Position numbers and translations under genes: made by a program. This document shows positions 1 through 9,176 of a DNA stretch of 64,000 nucleotides, piece after piece. The notes under the pieces were generated by a model. The model worked only from the letters and a program-made list of their open reading frames with translations, searched no databases and had not been told where the DNA came from. This stretch comes from CAVQJU01 sp963729215 (GTDB lineage: Bacteria > Acidobacteriota > Vicinamibacteria > Vicinamibacterales > CAVVIG01), in NCBI GenBank assembly GCA_963729215.1, contig CAVSND010000027.1:310001-374000 (forward strand), written 5' to 3'. Each line of letters begins with the position of its first letter. Within the stretch, counting starts at the first letter, position 1.

Positions 1-293
1 GCGATCCGCAGGCCGTTCCGGCAACCGGGCGCGAGTTCAGCCGTACGGATCGCCTGTTCATGCGTGTCGCCGCGTACGGCGCCGGTGCGCCGGCGCTTTC
101 CGTCCACATGCTCAGCAGGGCCGGGCAGGTGATGTCCGAGTTGCCTGTCACACCGCCAGCTGCCCCGGGTAGCGACGCTACCGTGGACATTCCAATCGCC
201 GGGCTGGCTCCGGGCAAGTACATCGTCGAAGTCAAAGCGACCGGCGAGGGTGGAGAAGCGAAGGAACTGGTCGGCTTCCGCCTCACCAACTGA
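1..293 (+). CDS. VWFA-related exported protein, C-terminal end only
   Basis: The reading frame is open from the window edge to a TGA at 291-293, so only the last ~97 residues are present. They align by eye with the end of the next gene: both have an FSR motif, then IAGLAPGKY or LAGLAPGDY, and both finish with FR.TN. This tail is probably the C-terminal beta-sandwich of an acidobacterial VWFA-related protein. The two genes are tandem paralogues separated by 3 bases. The VWA domain itself lies outside the window, so the family call rests on the neighbour. Confidence 0.7.
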   Translation, partial: DPQAVPATGREFSRTDRLFMRVAAYGAGAPALSVHMLSRAGQVMSELPVTPPAAPGSDATVDIPIAGLAPGKYIVEVKATGEGGEAKELVGFRLTN

Positions 294-296
294 GCC

Positions 297-2095
297 ATGC
301 GCGGGCTGCTTCTGGCATTGGCGGCCGTCGGCGGCGACGTCGCAGGCGCCGCTGCCGTCGAACCCCGCCCCCAGCCTGGTTCTCATCGACGTCATCGCCA
401 CTGATGCACGGGGTAAGGCTGTTGAAACCCTGAAGGCATCGGACTTCGTGCTGCGCGAGGACGCCGAGGTTCAGGCGCTCGAGCAGGTCCGCTTGGTGAA
501 AGCCGGCGTCGAGCCGGCAGAGACCGGCCGCGACAACGCGCGCGTGTTTGCAATTTATCTCGACGACTACTACGTCAGCGCCTCCAATACACAACTGGTT
601 CGTGACGCGCTCCATCGCTTTGTCGACCAGGATCTCGGGCCAGGTGACAAGGTCGCGATTCTGCGTCCGCTGGATTCGTTGCTCGGCATTCACATGACGA
701 GCGATCGGCAGGCGCTCCACCGCACAATCGATGCGTTCGAGGGCCGCCGGGGCGACTACACGCCGCGAACGGCGTTCGAGCGCGACTACATGGTGAACGA
801 CCAGGCGCGCGCCGACATCCAGCGCACGCAGGCGACCTGGTCGACGCTCAACGCGCTCGCGTTGCATCTGGCCAATCTGGGTGCGGGACGCAAGACGCTC
901 TTGCTCGTCAGCGAGCAGGCGGACCCGATGTTGCGGCGCCGCGGCCTCGAGTCGCTGCCGACCTCATCCTCTGTCATGCGGACGGCCAATCGAGCGAACG
1001 TGTCGATCTACGTGCTCGATCCGCGGGACGCCGCCGCCCGGGCGGCCGCGCCGGACGAGGGGCCGAACCTGCTCAGCGTCCTGGCCGACGACACGGACGG
1101 CGCGCGATTTTCGCCCGCCTCCCAGGCATCCGAGCCGGGGATCGACGCAGGCCTTCGCCAGATGGTCGCCGATGCCTCCGCGTACTATCTGTTGACGTAT
1201 CGATCGGCCAGGAACAGTGACGGGATGTTCCACGCCGTTGACGTCTCGGTAAAGGTGAAAGGCGTGCGGCTTGCGGGCGCGGAAAGGTTTCTGGGCGCCG
1301 TCGCCTGACGAAATCCAGCGCGCGAACCTGCTGGCACATGCCAACGATCCCAAGCCCAGCGTGCCGCTTCGGCCCGCCGCTCGGACAAGCCCTATCATCC
1401 GGCCCTGGTTTGGTCTGGCCAGGGGCGCGAACGGGAACACGCGCGTCACCTTCGTCTGGGAGCCCGCGGGTGCGGTGCCAGGCGACCGCCGCGTGCGGAC
1501 GCCATCCCGTGTCGAGTTCAAGGCGCTCGGTGCGAACGGTACGACGGTCTTTGAAGGACCGGTGCGGCCGACGGGCGCCGCGTCGGGAGAACCCGCAGAC
1601 ATCGCCGCCGGCTCCCAGGCAGTGTTCGAGGTCCCGCCTGGACGAATCCGTCTGGAAATGTCGATTCAGGACTCGGCGGCCGCGTCCATCGACACCGACG
1701 TCCGCGATCTTCTCGTCGGCGATCTGCGGGCGCCGGTTGCGATCGGCACGCCCGAAGTGCTTCGTGCGAGAACCGCGCGGGATGTTCGGGTGCTCGAAAC
1801 GAGTCCCGATGCCGTGCCGGTTGCTTCGCGCCAGTTCAGCCGGGCCGAGCAGCTGGTCATTCGAGTGCCGGTGTACTCGCCGGATGGCGCGCCGGAGGTG
1901 ACGGCGAAACTGCTCAACGCCACCGGGCTCTCGATGCGTCCGCTCACGGTGGAGTCCCCGACCGCTGCCGACGGCCGGATCCACATTCACCTGCCACTCG
2001 CGGGCCTTGCGCCAGGGGATTATTCCGTGGAACTGGTGGCGGCAAGCCCGGCCGGGCAAGCCAAGGACGTCCTGCGCTTTCGCGTCACCAACTAA
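297..2095 (+). CDS. VWFA-related domain protein, reading frame broken twice
   Basis: This is probably one exported protein of ~600 residues spread over three frames. An ATG at 297 opens a signal-peptide-like stretch (MRGLLLALAAVGG). The mature part runs in the next frame, from SLVLIDVIATDARG through a VWA-like core (VFAIYLDDYY, KTLLLVSEQAD, YYLLTYR), to a stop at 1308. The C-terminal part continues one frame further (RARKGFWAPSPDE) to 2095. Each junction is explained by one surplus base, near 320-345 and near 1270. Such proteins are common in Acidobacteria and their function is unknown. The TAA stop lies inside a ctaacct tandem repeat. A true pseudogene is possible, but consensus error is likelier given many similar shifts in the window. 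Confidence 0.7.
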
Positions 2096-2115
2096 CCTCT
2101 AACCTCTAACCTCTA
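2092..2115. repeat. ctaacct heptamer tandem repeat
   Basis: Three perfect copies of ctaacct (2092-2112) plus a partial fourth fill most of the gap between the VWFA-related gene and the convergent gdhA. The first copy contains the VWFA stop codon. Confidence 0.8.
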
Positions 2116-2125
2116 CGCGATCGCC

Positions 2126-3388
2126 CTACGCGTACATCCCGCGCATGCGAGTGACCGTGGCGACGCGGTTGATCGCGACGATGTACGCCGCCGTCCGCAT
2201 GTCCACTTTGAACTCCACGGCCGTTCGCAGCACGGCCGCGAACGCCTCGCTCATCTTGGCTTCGAGGCGCTCGTTGACTTCCTTTTCGGTCCAGAAGTAA
2301 CCGTAGCGGTCCTGCACCCACTCGAAGTAGGAGGTGGTGACGCCGGAGCTGTTGGCGAGGATATCCGGCACCACGAAGACGCCGCGGTCGTGCAGGTGCT
2401 GGTGCGCGTCAGGCGTTGTCGGGCCGTTGGCGCCTTCGACGATGACCTTGGCGCGGATGCCCGGCGCGTTCGCCATCGTGATCTGGTTTTCGAGGGCGGC
2501 CGGGATCAGGATCTCCAGATCCAGGGCGAAGAGCTGGTCGTTGGTCAGCGGCTCGCCGCCGGTGAAGCCTGCCACCGTCTTTGTCTGCCGCGCGTGTTCG
2601 ATCAGCGCCGGGATGTCGAGACCGGCCGCGTTGTAGATGCCACCCTTCCAGTCGCTCACGGCGACGACTCTTGCGCCGATTTCGGCGAGCAGGTCCGCGG
2701 ACACGGAGCCCACGTTGCCGAAACCCTGAACGCCGATCCGGGCGCCCTTGATGTCGAATCCGGTGTGCTTCGCAGACTCGCGGGCCACGATCATCACCCC
2801 GCGGCCGGTGGCTTCGCGGCGGCCCGCCGATCCGCCCATTTCCAGCGGCTTGCCGGTGACCACGGCGGTTTCCGTGTGGCCGACGTGCATGCTGTACGTG
2901 TCCATGATCCACGCCATCGTCTGCTCGTTGGTGTTCACGTCGGGGGCGGGCACGTCTTTCTCTGGTCCGATGGCATCAATGATTTCGGCGACGTAGCGCC
3001 TGGTCAGCGCTTCGAGCTCGCGGCGCGACATGACCGAAGGGTCGCAGATGATGCCGCCCTTGGCCCCGCCGAAGGGGATGTGGGCCACCGCGCATTTCCA
3101 CGTCATCCACGCGGCGAGCGCGGTGACTTCGTCCAGGTTGACGCCCGGGTGATACCGGACGCCTCCCTTTGCGGGGCCGAGCGTGACGTTGTACTGCACC
3201 CGGTAGCCGGTAAAGACGATGATTTCCCCGTTGTCCATTTGCACGGGGCAGGAGACCGTGATCTGACGCTTGGGGTTCGTGAGAATTCTCCAGATGCCCC
3301 GGTCGAGATTGAGGATCCGGGCGGCCTCCTCGAATTCCTGCAGCATGGCGTCGAAGAGACTGCCGGTCGCGCTGGGAGATGGCGTCAT
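2126..3388 (-). CDS. gdhA: Glutamate dehydrogenase (Glu/Leu/Phe/Val family)
   Basis: This 420-residue protein has the normal length for a hexameric bacterial glutamate dehydrogenase, which interconverts glutamate and 2-oxoglutarate plus ammonia with NAD(P). The substrate-binding region carries GPAKGGVRYHPG (residues 71-82) and the catalytic-lysine segment PFGGAKGG around K110. The C-terminal Rossmann domain has the GVQGFGNVGS dinucleotide motif. No neighbour is functionally linked: it is convergent with the VWFA-related gene and divergent from the acyl-CoA mutase. Coenzyme preference cannot be told by eye, and a branched-chain amino-acid dehydrogenase is less likely at this length. Confidence 0.95.
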   Translation of the reverse strand: MTPSPSATGSLFDAMLQEFEEAARILNLDRGIWRILTNPKRQITVSCPVQMDNGEIIVFTGYRVQYNVTLGPAKGGVRYHPGVNLDEVTALAAWMTWKCAVAHIPFGGAKGGIICDPSVMSRRELEALTRRYVAEIIDAIGPEKDVPAPDVNTNEQTMAWIMDTYSMHVGHTETAVVTGKPLEMGGSAGRREATGRGVMIVARESAKHTGFDIKGARIGVQGFGNVGSVSADLLAEIGARVVAVSDWKGGIYNAAGLDIPALIEHARQTKTVAGFTGGEPLTNDQLFALDLEILIPAALENQITMANAPGIRAKVIVEGANGPTTPDAHQHLHDRGVFVVPDILANSSGVTTSYFEWVQDRYGYFWTEKEVNERLEAKMSEAFAAVLRTAVEFKVDMRTAAYIVAINRVATVTRMRGMYA

Positions 3389-3481
3389 GTGAGTGAGTCG
3401 TACGCTAACGCTGCGATCCGAAGGAAGTCAAGGCGCCTCGGAGCTTTCACGGGCTCGTCGTGTTCTGCGTGAGTTCGTGAC

Positions 3482-3487
3482 TATAAT
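3482..3487 (+). promoter_or_regulatory. -10 hexamer of a probable leaderless promoter (icmA)
   Basis: A consensus TATAAT ends 9 bases before the mutase ATG at 3497. Transcription would begin at or within a few bases of the start codon. There is no Shine-Dalgarno-like sequence in the 9 bases between, and the -35 region is weak. Confidence 0.6.
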
Positions 3488-3496
3488 TTCGATAGC

Positions 3497-5098
3497 ATGA
3501 AAACCGCGGCGGAGCAGGCGCGGAGCTTCAGCACCATCTCCGGACGGCCCATCGATCGCGTGTATACCGCCGCAAGCGTCGCGGATGTGGACTACGCCCG
3601 CGACGTGAATGCCCCTGGCTCTTTTCCCTACACCCGCGGCATCCACGTCAGCGGCTATGCGGGCAAGCGGTGGACGATGCGGCAGTTCGCCGGCTTTGGC
3701 TCGCCCGAGGACACCAACGCGCGCTACAAGGCGCTCCTCGCCGCGGGCGGCACCGGCCTGAGCGTCGCCTTCGACCTGCCAACGCTGATGGGCCGCGACC
3801 CCGACCATCCGCTCTCGCTCGGCGAGGTGGGGAAGTGCGGCGTCAGCGTGGCGTCTCTCGCCGATATGGAAGCGCTCTTCGACGGGATCTCCCTTGGCGG
3901 GATCACCACGTCGATGACGATCAACTCGCCGGCCGCCATGATTTTCGCCATGTACCTCGTCGTGGCGGAACAGCAGGGCGCCGACTGGCGCAGGCTTTCG
4001 GGCACGATTCAGAACGACATCCTCAAGGAGTACATCGCCCAGAAGGAATACATTTTTCCGCCGCGCCCGTCGATGCGGATTGTGGCCGACATCTTCGCGT
4101 TCTGTGCCGGGCAGGTGCCGCGCTGGAACACGATTTCGGTCAGCGGGTACCACATCCGTGAAGCCGGATCGACGGCGCTCCAGGAATTGGCGTTCACCCT
4201 GCGGGACGGCCTCGAGTACGTGCAGTGGGGCGTCGAGGCCGGGCTCGCCGTGGACGATTTCGTCCCGCGCATGTCGTTCTTCTTCAACGCGCACAGCGAT
4301 TTCTTCGAAGAGATTGCCAAGTACCGGGCGGCCCGGACGCTGTGGGCGCACGCGATGCGCGATCGATTCGGCGCCAGGGACGAACGCTCGTGGAAGCTGC
4401 GCTTCCACAGCCAGACGGCCGGGGTGTCGCTCACCGCCCAGCAGCCGTATAACAACGTCGTCCGGACGGCGTTGCAGGCGATGTCGGCGGTGGTCGGCGG
4501 CACGAACTCCCTGCATACCAATTCGCTCGACGAGGCCCTGGCGCTTCCAACGGCAGCCGCCGCGACGCTCGCGTTGCGGACCCAGCAGATCATCGCCCAT
4601 GAAACCGGCGTGGCGGACGTGGTCGACCCGTTCGGCGGGTCGTATTTCGTCGAGCGCCTGACGAGGGACATGGAGGACGGCGCCCGCCGCTACTTCGACG
4701 AGATCGACAGGATGGGGGGCATGGTTCCGGCGATCGAGGCGGGCTTTCCGCAAAGGGAGATTGCCGAGAGCTCCTATCGCTTTCAGCAGGCCGTGGAGTC
4801 CCGGGAAAAGACGATTGTCGGCGTCAACGACTTCGTGCAGGACGACAGCTCAGTCGAAACGCTGTACATCGACGAATCCACGAGCGAGAAGCAGCTCGAC
4901 AAACTGGCGAGGCTGCGGAAATCTCGGAACAGCGATCGTGTCCAAGAGGCGCTCGACGCGCTGCGCGCCGCGGCCCGGACAAAACAGAATGTGATGCCGC
5001 CGATACTCGAGGCCGTAAGGGCCTACGCGACGGTCGGGGAGATGTGCGATGCGCTGCGCGACGTCTGGGGCGAGTATGAAGAAGTTGCGATCATCTAG
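3497..5098 (+). CDS. icmA: B12-dependent acyl-CoA mutase large subunit, isobutyryl-CoA mutase type
   Basis: At 533 residues this is the TIM-barrel catalytic subunit without the B12 domain, which is encoded next door. Family landmarks are SVAFDLPT, TMTINSPA, GTIQNDILKEY, SISGYH-like SVSGYHIREAG and GGTNSLHTNS. The two residues that set substrate choice can be read: F64 in MRQFAGF and Q182 in IAQKEYIFPP, 118 apart. Methylmalonyl-CoA mutase has Tyr89 and Arg207 at these places, while isobutyryl-CoA mutase has Phe80 and Gln198. The arginine needed for the methylmalonyl carboxylate is therefore missing, so I infer an isobutyryl/butyryl-CoA mutase. A related branched acyl substrate is possible. The start is preceded by TATAAT and the mRNA is probably leaderless. 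Confidence 0.85.
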   Translation: MKTAAEQARSFSTISGRPIDRVYTAASVADVDYARDVNAPGSFPYTRGIHVSGYAGKRWTMRQFAGFGSPEDTNARYKALLAAGGTGLSVAFDLPTLMGRDPDHPLSLGEVGKCGVSVASLADMEALFDGISLGGITTSMTINSPAAMIFAMYLVVAEQQGADWRRLSGTIQNDILKEYIAQKEYIFPPRPSMRIVADIFAFCAGQVPRWNTISVSGYHIREAGSTALQELAFTLRDGLEYVQWGVEAGLAVDDFVPRMSFFFNAHSDFFEEIAKYRAARTLWAHAMRDRFGARDERSWKLRFHSQTAGVSLTAQQPYNNVVRTALQAMSAVVGGTNSLHTNSLDEALALPTAAAATLALRTQQIIAHETGVADVVDPFGGSYFVERLTRDMEDGARRYFDEIDRMGGMVPAIEAGFPQREIAESSYRFQQAVESREKTIVGVNDFVQDDSSVETLYIDESTSEKQLDKLARLRKSRNSDRVQEALDALRAAARTKQNVMPPILEAVRAYATVGEMCDALRDVWGEYEEVAII

Positions 5099-5103
5099 GG
5101 GGC

Positions 5104-5130
5104 CGTGGCTCGTGACTCGTGGCTCGTGAT
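5104..5130. repeat. cgtggct heptamer repeat between mutase subunits
   Basis: Three units (cgtggct, cgtgact, cgtggct) plus a partial fourth sit in the 49-base gap between the two mutase subunit genes. The same unit recurs at 37091, 55261 and, inside a coding frame, at 58431. Confidence 0.8.
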
Positions 5131-5147
5131 CCGGAAAGCGCTATGGC

Positions 5148-5546
5148 ATGAGTAAAGTGAGAGTCGTTATCGCGAAACCGGGGCTCGACGGCCATGACCG
5201 CGGCGCCAAGGTCATCGCCCGCGCGCTGCGGGACGCCGGGATGGAGGTCATCTACACGGGATTGCGGCAGACGCCCGAGCAGATCGTGACCGCCGCGCTG
5301 CAGGAGGACGCCGACGTCATCGGCCTGTCGATCCTCTCAGGCGCGCACAACCACATCGCGCCGAAGCTGATGGACCTGCTCAAGGCGAACGGTCTCGACG
5401 ATGTGCTGGTCGTGATCGGTGGCATCATCCCGGATGTGGACGTCCCGAAACTGCAGGCGCTGGGTGTCAAGGGGATATTCCTCCCGGGGGCGCCTATGCA
5501 GGGAATCATCGATTTCATCAACGCCAACGTCCGATCCCGGGCGTAG
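5148..5546 (+). CDS. icmB: B12-binding small subunit of acyl-CoA mutase
   Basis: This 132-residue protein is a lone cobalamin-binding domain. It has the base-off motif DxHxxG in GLDGHDRGAKVI, then the SILSGAH and GGIIP loops that surround the nucleotide tail of B12. It follows the large subunit by 49 bases and supplies the adenosylcobalamin carrier for the radical carbon-skeleton rearrangement. Split large and small subunits are typical of isobutyryl- and hydroxyisobutyryl-CoA mutases and of some archaeal-type methylmalonyl-CoA mutases. The reactivating GTPase meaB is in this window but 51 kb away. Confidence 0.9.
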   Translation: MSKVRVVIAKPGLDGHDRGAKVIARALRDAGMEVIYTGLRQTPEQIVTAALQEDADVIGLSILSGAHNHIAPKLMDLLKANGLDDVLVVIGGIIPDVDVPKLQALGVKGIFLPGAPMQGIIDFINANVRSRA

Positions 5547-5585
5547 GGCCTATCGGGTCTCTTTATTTGCGCCGATATATCCAAG

Positions 5586-6530
5586 GTGCCACAGACTCTG
5601 CTCCTGGCCGACGACAGCGTGACGATTCAGCGCGTGATCGAGCTGACCTTCGCCGACGAGGACATCGACGTCGTCGCCGTCAGTGACGGCGACCAGGCCA
5701 TTGCCCGGCTCGACGCGATCCCGCCCGACATCGTCCTGGTCGATGTGGGAATGCCGGGCAAGACCGGCTACGAAGTGGCCGCGTACATGAAGCAGTCTCC
5801 GCGGCTCTCGCACATCCCCGTGGTGCTCCTGACCGGCGCCTTTGAGCCGGTCGACGCTGCCAGGGCCGCCGGCGCCGGCTGTGACGGCGTGCTGGCCAAG
5901 CCCTTCGAGCCGCAGCAGATCATCGGCCGTGTGAAGGAGTTGCTCGGCCGGTCGCCCGTGCGTCCCATCGGATCGCTCGAAGGCGTCTTCGGCGCGCAGT
6001 CGAGCGGGGATCAGGCGCCCGAATCGGGCGCGAAGTCCATCGACGACTACTTCGATCAGCTCGACGCCGCGTTCTCCAATCTTTCGGGCAGGTCGGCGCC
6101 CGTTGCGGAATCCAGTGCTCCCTTGGCGGTCGACTGGTTCGGCCTCAAGCCCGCGGCGCCGGCAGGAGCGCCCGAAGCCCACACGCCGGCATCGGACGCG
6201 CTCGGGCAGTTGTGGGGCCGGACTGAGGAACCCACGCCTGCGCCGTCAGCCCCGCTGCCGCCGCCGGTCGCGCCGGCAGCGGAGGCCCTTGCATCACGCG
6301 CCGAAACCGAAAAACCCGAGTCCGGTCCGAGCGCACCGCCCCCTGCGACGGCCACCCCGATTGCGACGGCTGTCAGCGCCGATCTTGCCATCACGGACGA
6401 TCTCGTGGACCAGGTCTCCAGGCGCGTGCTCGAACAGATGACGGATCGCACCGTGCGCGAGACAGTGGCCACGATTGCCGAACGTCTGATTCGTGAAGAG
6501 ATCGAACGGATAAAAGCCTCGATCGAGTAA
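5586..6530 (+). CDS. Receiver-domain response regulator with Pro/Ala-rich tail
   Basis: The GTG start opens a CheY-like receiver (residues 1-120) with the acidic pocket D9-D10, phospho-acceptor D53 (VLVDVGMPG), T83 and K105 (AKPFEP). A ~140-residue Pro/Ala-rich low-complexity linker follows. The last ~45 residues form a charged amphipathic segment (VSRRVLEQMTDRTVRETV) that is probably helical. There is no DNA-binding or enzymatic output domain, so it likely signals by protein contact; similar layouts occur in deltaproteobacterial and acidobacterial motility or polarity regulators. No histidine kinase is adjacent. Confidence 0.85.
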   Translation: MPQTLLLADDSVTIQRVIELTFADEDIDVVAVSDGDQAIARLDAIPPDIVLVDVGMPGKTGYEVAAYMKQSPRLSHIPVVLLTGAFEPVDAARAAGAGCDGVLAKPFEPQQIIGRVKELLGRSPVRPIGSLEGVFGAQSSGDQAPESGAKSIDDYFDQLDAAFSNLSGRSAPVAESSAPLAVDWFGLKPAAPAGAPEAHTPASDALGQLWGRTEEPTPAPSAPLPPPVAPAAEALASRAETEKPESGPSAPPPATATPIATAVSADLAITDDLVDQVSRRVLEQMTDRTVRETVATIAERLIREEIERIKASIE

Positions 6531-6626
6531 TCGGTCGTCGAGGCCTGATCACCGCCGCCGCGGACGATTCTTCTCCACCGCGGGCCCCACACACCAACTC
6601 CTCTCGTTCTGTAATACGATCGTCCG

Positions 6627-9176
6627 ATGCCCGTTCCTGAGAAACCCGCGCTGGAAGGCCTCGAAGCCAAGTGGACGGCGCGGTGGGAAGAGTCCCGCCT
6701 CTACCAGTTCGACCGGACGCGTCCGCGTGATCAGGTGTTCTCGATCGACACACCTCCTCCAACCGTCAGCGGATCGCTGCACGTCGGCCACGTGTTTTCG
6801 TTTACTCACACAGACCTGATCGCGCGGTTCATGCGGATGCGTGGCAAAGCCGTCTTCTATCCCATGGGCTGGGACGACAATGGCCTGCCCACCGAGCGGC
6901 GCGTGCAGAACTACTACGGCGTCCGCTGCGATCCGTCGCTTCCCTACGATTCGTCGTTCGTGCCCCCCGCCACGCCGCCCAAACCTCCGGTGTCGGTGTC
7001 GCGGCCGAATTTCGTCGAGCTTTGCGCGCGCCTCACGGCGGAGGATGAGAAAGTCTTCGAGCATCTGTGGAGACATCTGGGCCTGTCGGTGGACTGGTCC
7101 ATGACCTACGCGACGATCGATCGGCGATCGCAACGTGTATCGCAGCTGGCGTTCCTGCATCTGCTGGACCGTGGGCTCGCGTACCAGGTCGAGGCGCCGA
7201 CGCTCTGGGACGTGGATTTCAAGACGGCCGTGGCGCAGGCCGAGCTCGAAGACCGCGAAACGCCAGGCGCCTATCACCGTATCAGGTTCGGCGTGGGCGG
7301 ACCTCGCACGATCGACATCGAGACGACGCGGCCGGAGCTGATTCCGGCCTGCGTCGCGCTGGTTGCGCATCCCGATGACGAGCGGTACAAGCCGCTGTTT
7401 GGCACCGAGGTCACGACGCCGTTGTTCAAGGTGCGCGTGCCCGTCCGGGCCCATCACCTGGCCGACCCCGAGAAGGGAAGCGGCATCGCGATGATTTGCA
7501 CGTTCGGTGACATCACCGACGTGACGTGGTGGCGCGAACTGGCGCTCCCGGTTCGTGCCGTCATCCAGCCTGATGGCACTCTCAGCCGCAGCGTCGTCTT
7601 CGGGGAGGACGGGCTCTGGGCGTCGGAGCAGCCGGGCGCCGCGAACGAAGCGTATTCCCGGCTGGCCGGCCTTTCAGCGTCGAAGGCGAGGACGGCCATC
7701 GTCGAGCTGCTCGGCGCGTCGGGCGAGCTGATCGGCGAACCACGGCCCATCACACATGCGGTGAAGTACTTCGAGAAGGGCGATCGTCCGCTCGAGATCG
7801 TGACGAGCCGCCAGTGGTTCATCAAGACGATCGATTTTCGTAGTGCGCTGCTCGACCGGGGGCGGGAACTGAAATGGCATCCGCCGTACATGCAGGCGCG
7901 GTACGAGAACTGGGTGAACGGCCTCAACGGTGACTGGTGTATCAGCCGCCAGCGGTTTTTCGGCGTGCCGTTCCCCGTGTGGTATCCGGTCGACGCCGAC
8001 GGCCGGGTCGACCATGGCCAACCGATGAAGGCCCGAGCGGACCGGTTGCCGATTGATCCGTCCACCGACGTGCCGGACGGATACCGGCCGGACCAGCGAG
8101 GTGTCCCCGGCGGCTTCGCCGGCGACCCGGACATCATGGATACCTGGGCCACCTCGTCTCTGACGCCCCAGATCGTCTGCCGCTGGGAAGAGGACGCGGA
8201 TCTGTTTGCCCGGACCTTTCCCATGGACCTGCGGCCTCAGGCGCACGACATCATCCGCACCTGGCTGTTTGACACCGTGCTCCGGTCGCACTGCGAGCAC
8301 GATTCGCTGCCGTGGTCGAACGCCGCCCTGTCGGGCTGGGTGCTCGACCCCGATCGCAAGAAGATGTCGAAGTCGAAGGGCAACGTCGTCACGCCGATGG
8401 GGCTGCTCGAAGAGCACGGATCGGACGGGGTTCGCTACTGGGCCGCGAGCGGCCGGCCTGGAACCGACACCGCATTCGACCCGAGCCAGATGAAAGTCGG
8501 CCGGCGGCTGGCGATGAAGCTGCTGAACGCGTCGAAGTTCGCGTTGAGCAACGCCGAACCGAAGGGACCAATTGTCTGGCCGGTGGATCGGGCGATGCTG
8601 CGCAACCTCGCTTTGCTCGTCGGTGAAGCGACAGAGGCGTTCGAGGGCTACGATTACGCGCGGGCGCTCCAGCGAACCGAGACGTTTTTCTGGCGCTTCT
8701 GCGACGACTACCTCGAGCTCGTCAAAGGCCGCCGTTACGGCGAGCAGGGGCCCGAGGCGGCCGGATCGGCCAACGCCGCGTTGTCCACGGCGCTGTCCGT
8801 GCTGCTCCGGCTGTTCGCCCCGTTCCTGCCGTTCGTGACCGAAGAGGTCTGGTCCTGGTGGCAGGAAGGCTCCGTCCACAAGGCGGCGTGGCCGCGGCCG
8901 GATGAGATTGAGTCCGCCAGGCATCAGGACGATCAGGCGGCTTACGAGTGGGCGACCGAGGTCCTCTTCGAGGTTCGAAAGCAGCGATCCGAAGCCAAGC
9001 AGCCGCTCAAGGTTCCAATCACGAAGGTCGCGATCACCGCCGAGCCGGCCGCGCTGGCGCTGATGCCTCATGTGGAGGCCGATCTTCGATCGGCGCTGCG
9101 CGTGCAGGCGTTCGAGGTCACGAGTGGTGAGCCACGCGCGATTCTCGTCGCAGGATATGAAGCCCCCCCATCTTGA
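6627..9176 (+). CDS. valS: Valine--tRNA ligase
   Basis: This class I synthetase charges tRNA-Val. Residues 52-55 are HVGH (HIGH motif) and KMSKS is at 579-583. Between them lies the CP1 editing domain (TTRPELIPACVALVAHPDD). At 849 residues it is shorter than the E. coli enzyme and ends soon after the anticodon-binding domain, without an obvious long C-terminal coiled coil. The sequence GWDDNGLPTERRVQNYYGV after the HIGH region resembles the archaeal/spirochaete-like branch. A TACGAT hexamer six bases before the ATG suggests a leaderless start. nadC overlaps its last 20 bases. Confidence 0.95.
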   Translation: MPVPEKPALEGLEAKWTARWEESRLYQFDRTRPRDQVFSIDTPPPTVSGSLHVGHVFSFTHTDLIARFMRMRGKAVFYPMGWDDNGLPTERRVQNYYGVRCDPSLPYDSSFVPPATPPKPPVSVSRPNFVELCARLTAEDEKVFEHLWRHLGLSVDWSMTYATIDRRSQRVSQLAFLHLLDRGLAYQVEAPTLWDVDFKTAVAQAELEDRETPGAYHRIRFGVGGPRTIDIETTRPELIPACVALVAHPDDERYKPLFGTEVTTPLFKVRVPVRAHHLADPEKGSGIAMICTFGDITDVTWWRELALPVRAVIQPDGTLSRSVVFGEDGLWASEQPGAANEAYSRLAGLSASKARTAIVELLGASGELIGEPRPITHAVKYFEKGDRPLEIVTSRQWFIKTIDFRSALLDRGRELKWHPPYMQARYENWVNGLNGDWCISRQRFFGVPFPVWYPVDADGRVDHGQPMKARADRLPIDPSTDVPDGYRPDQRGVPGGFAGDPDIMDTWATSSLTPQIVCRWEEDADLFARTFPMDLRPQAHDIIRTWLFDTVLRSHCEHDSLPWSNAALSGWVLDPDRKKMSKSKGNVVTPMGLLEEHGSDGVRYWAASGRPGTDTAFDPSQMKVGRRLAMKLLNASKFALSNAEPKGPIVWPVDRAMLRNLALLVGEATEAFEGYDYARALQRTETFFWRFCDDYLELVKGRRYGEQGPEAAGSANAALSTALSVLLRLFAPFLPFVTEEVWSWWQEGSVHKAAWPRPDEIESARHQDDQAAYEWATEVLFEVRKQRSEAKQPLKVPITKVAITAEPAALALMPHVEADLRSALRVQAFEVTSGEPRAILVAGYEAPPS

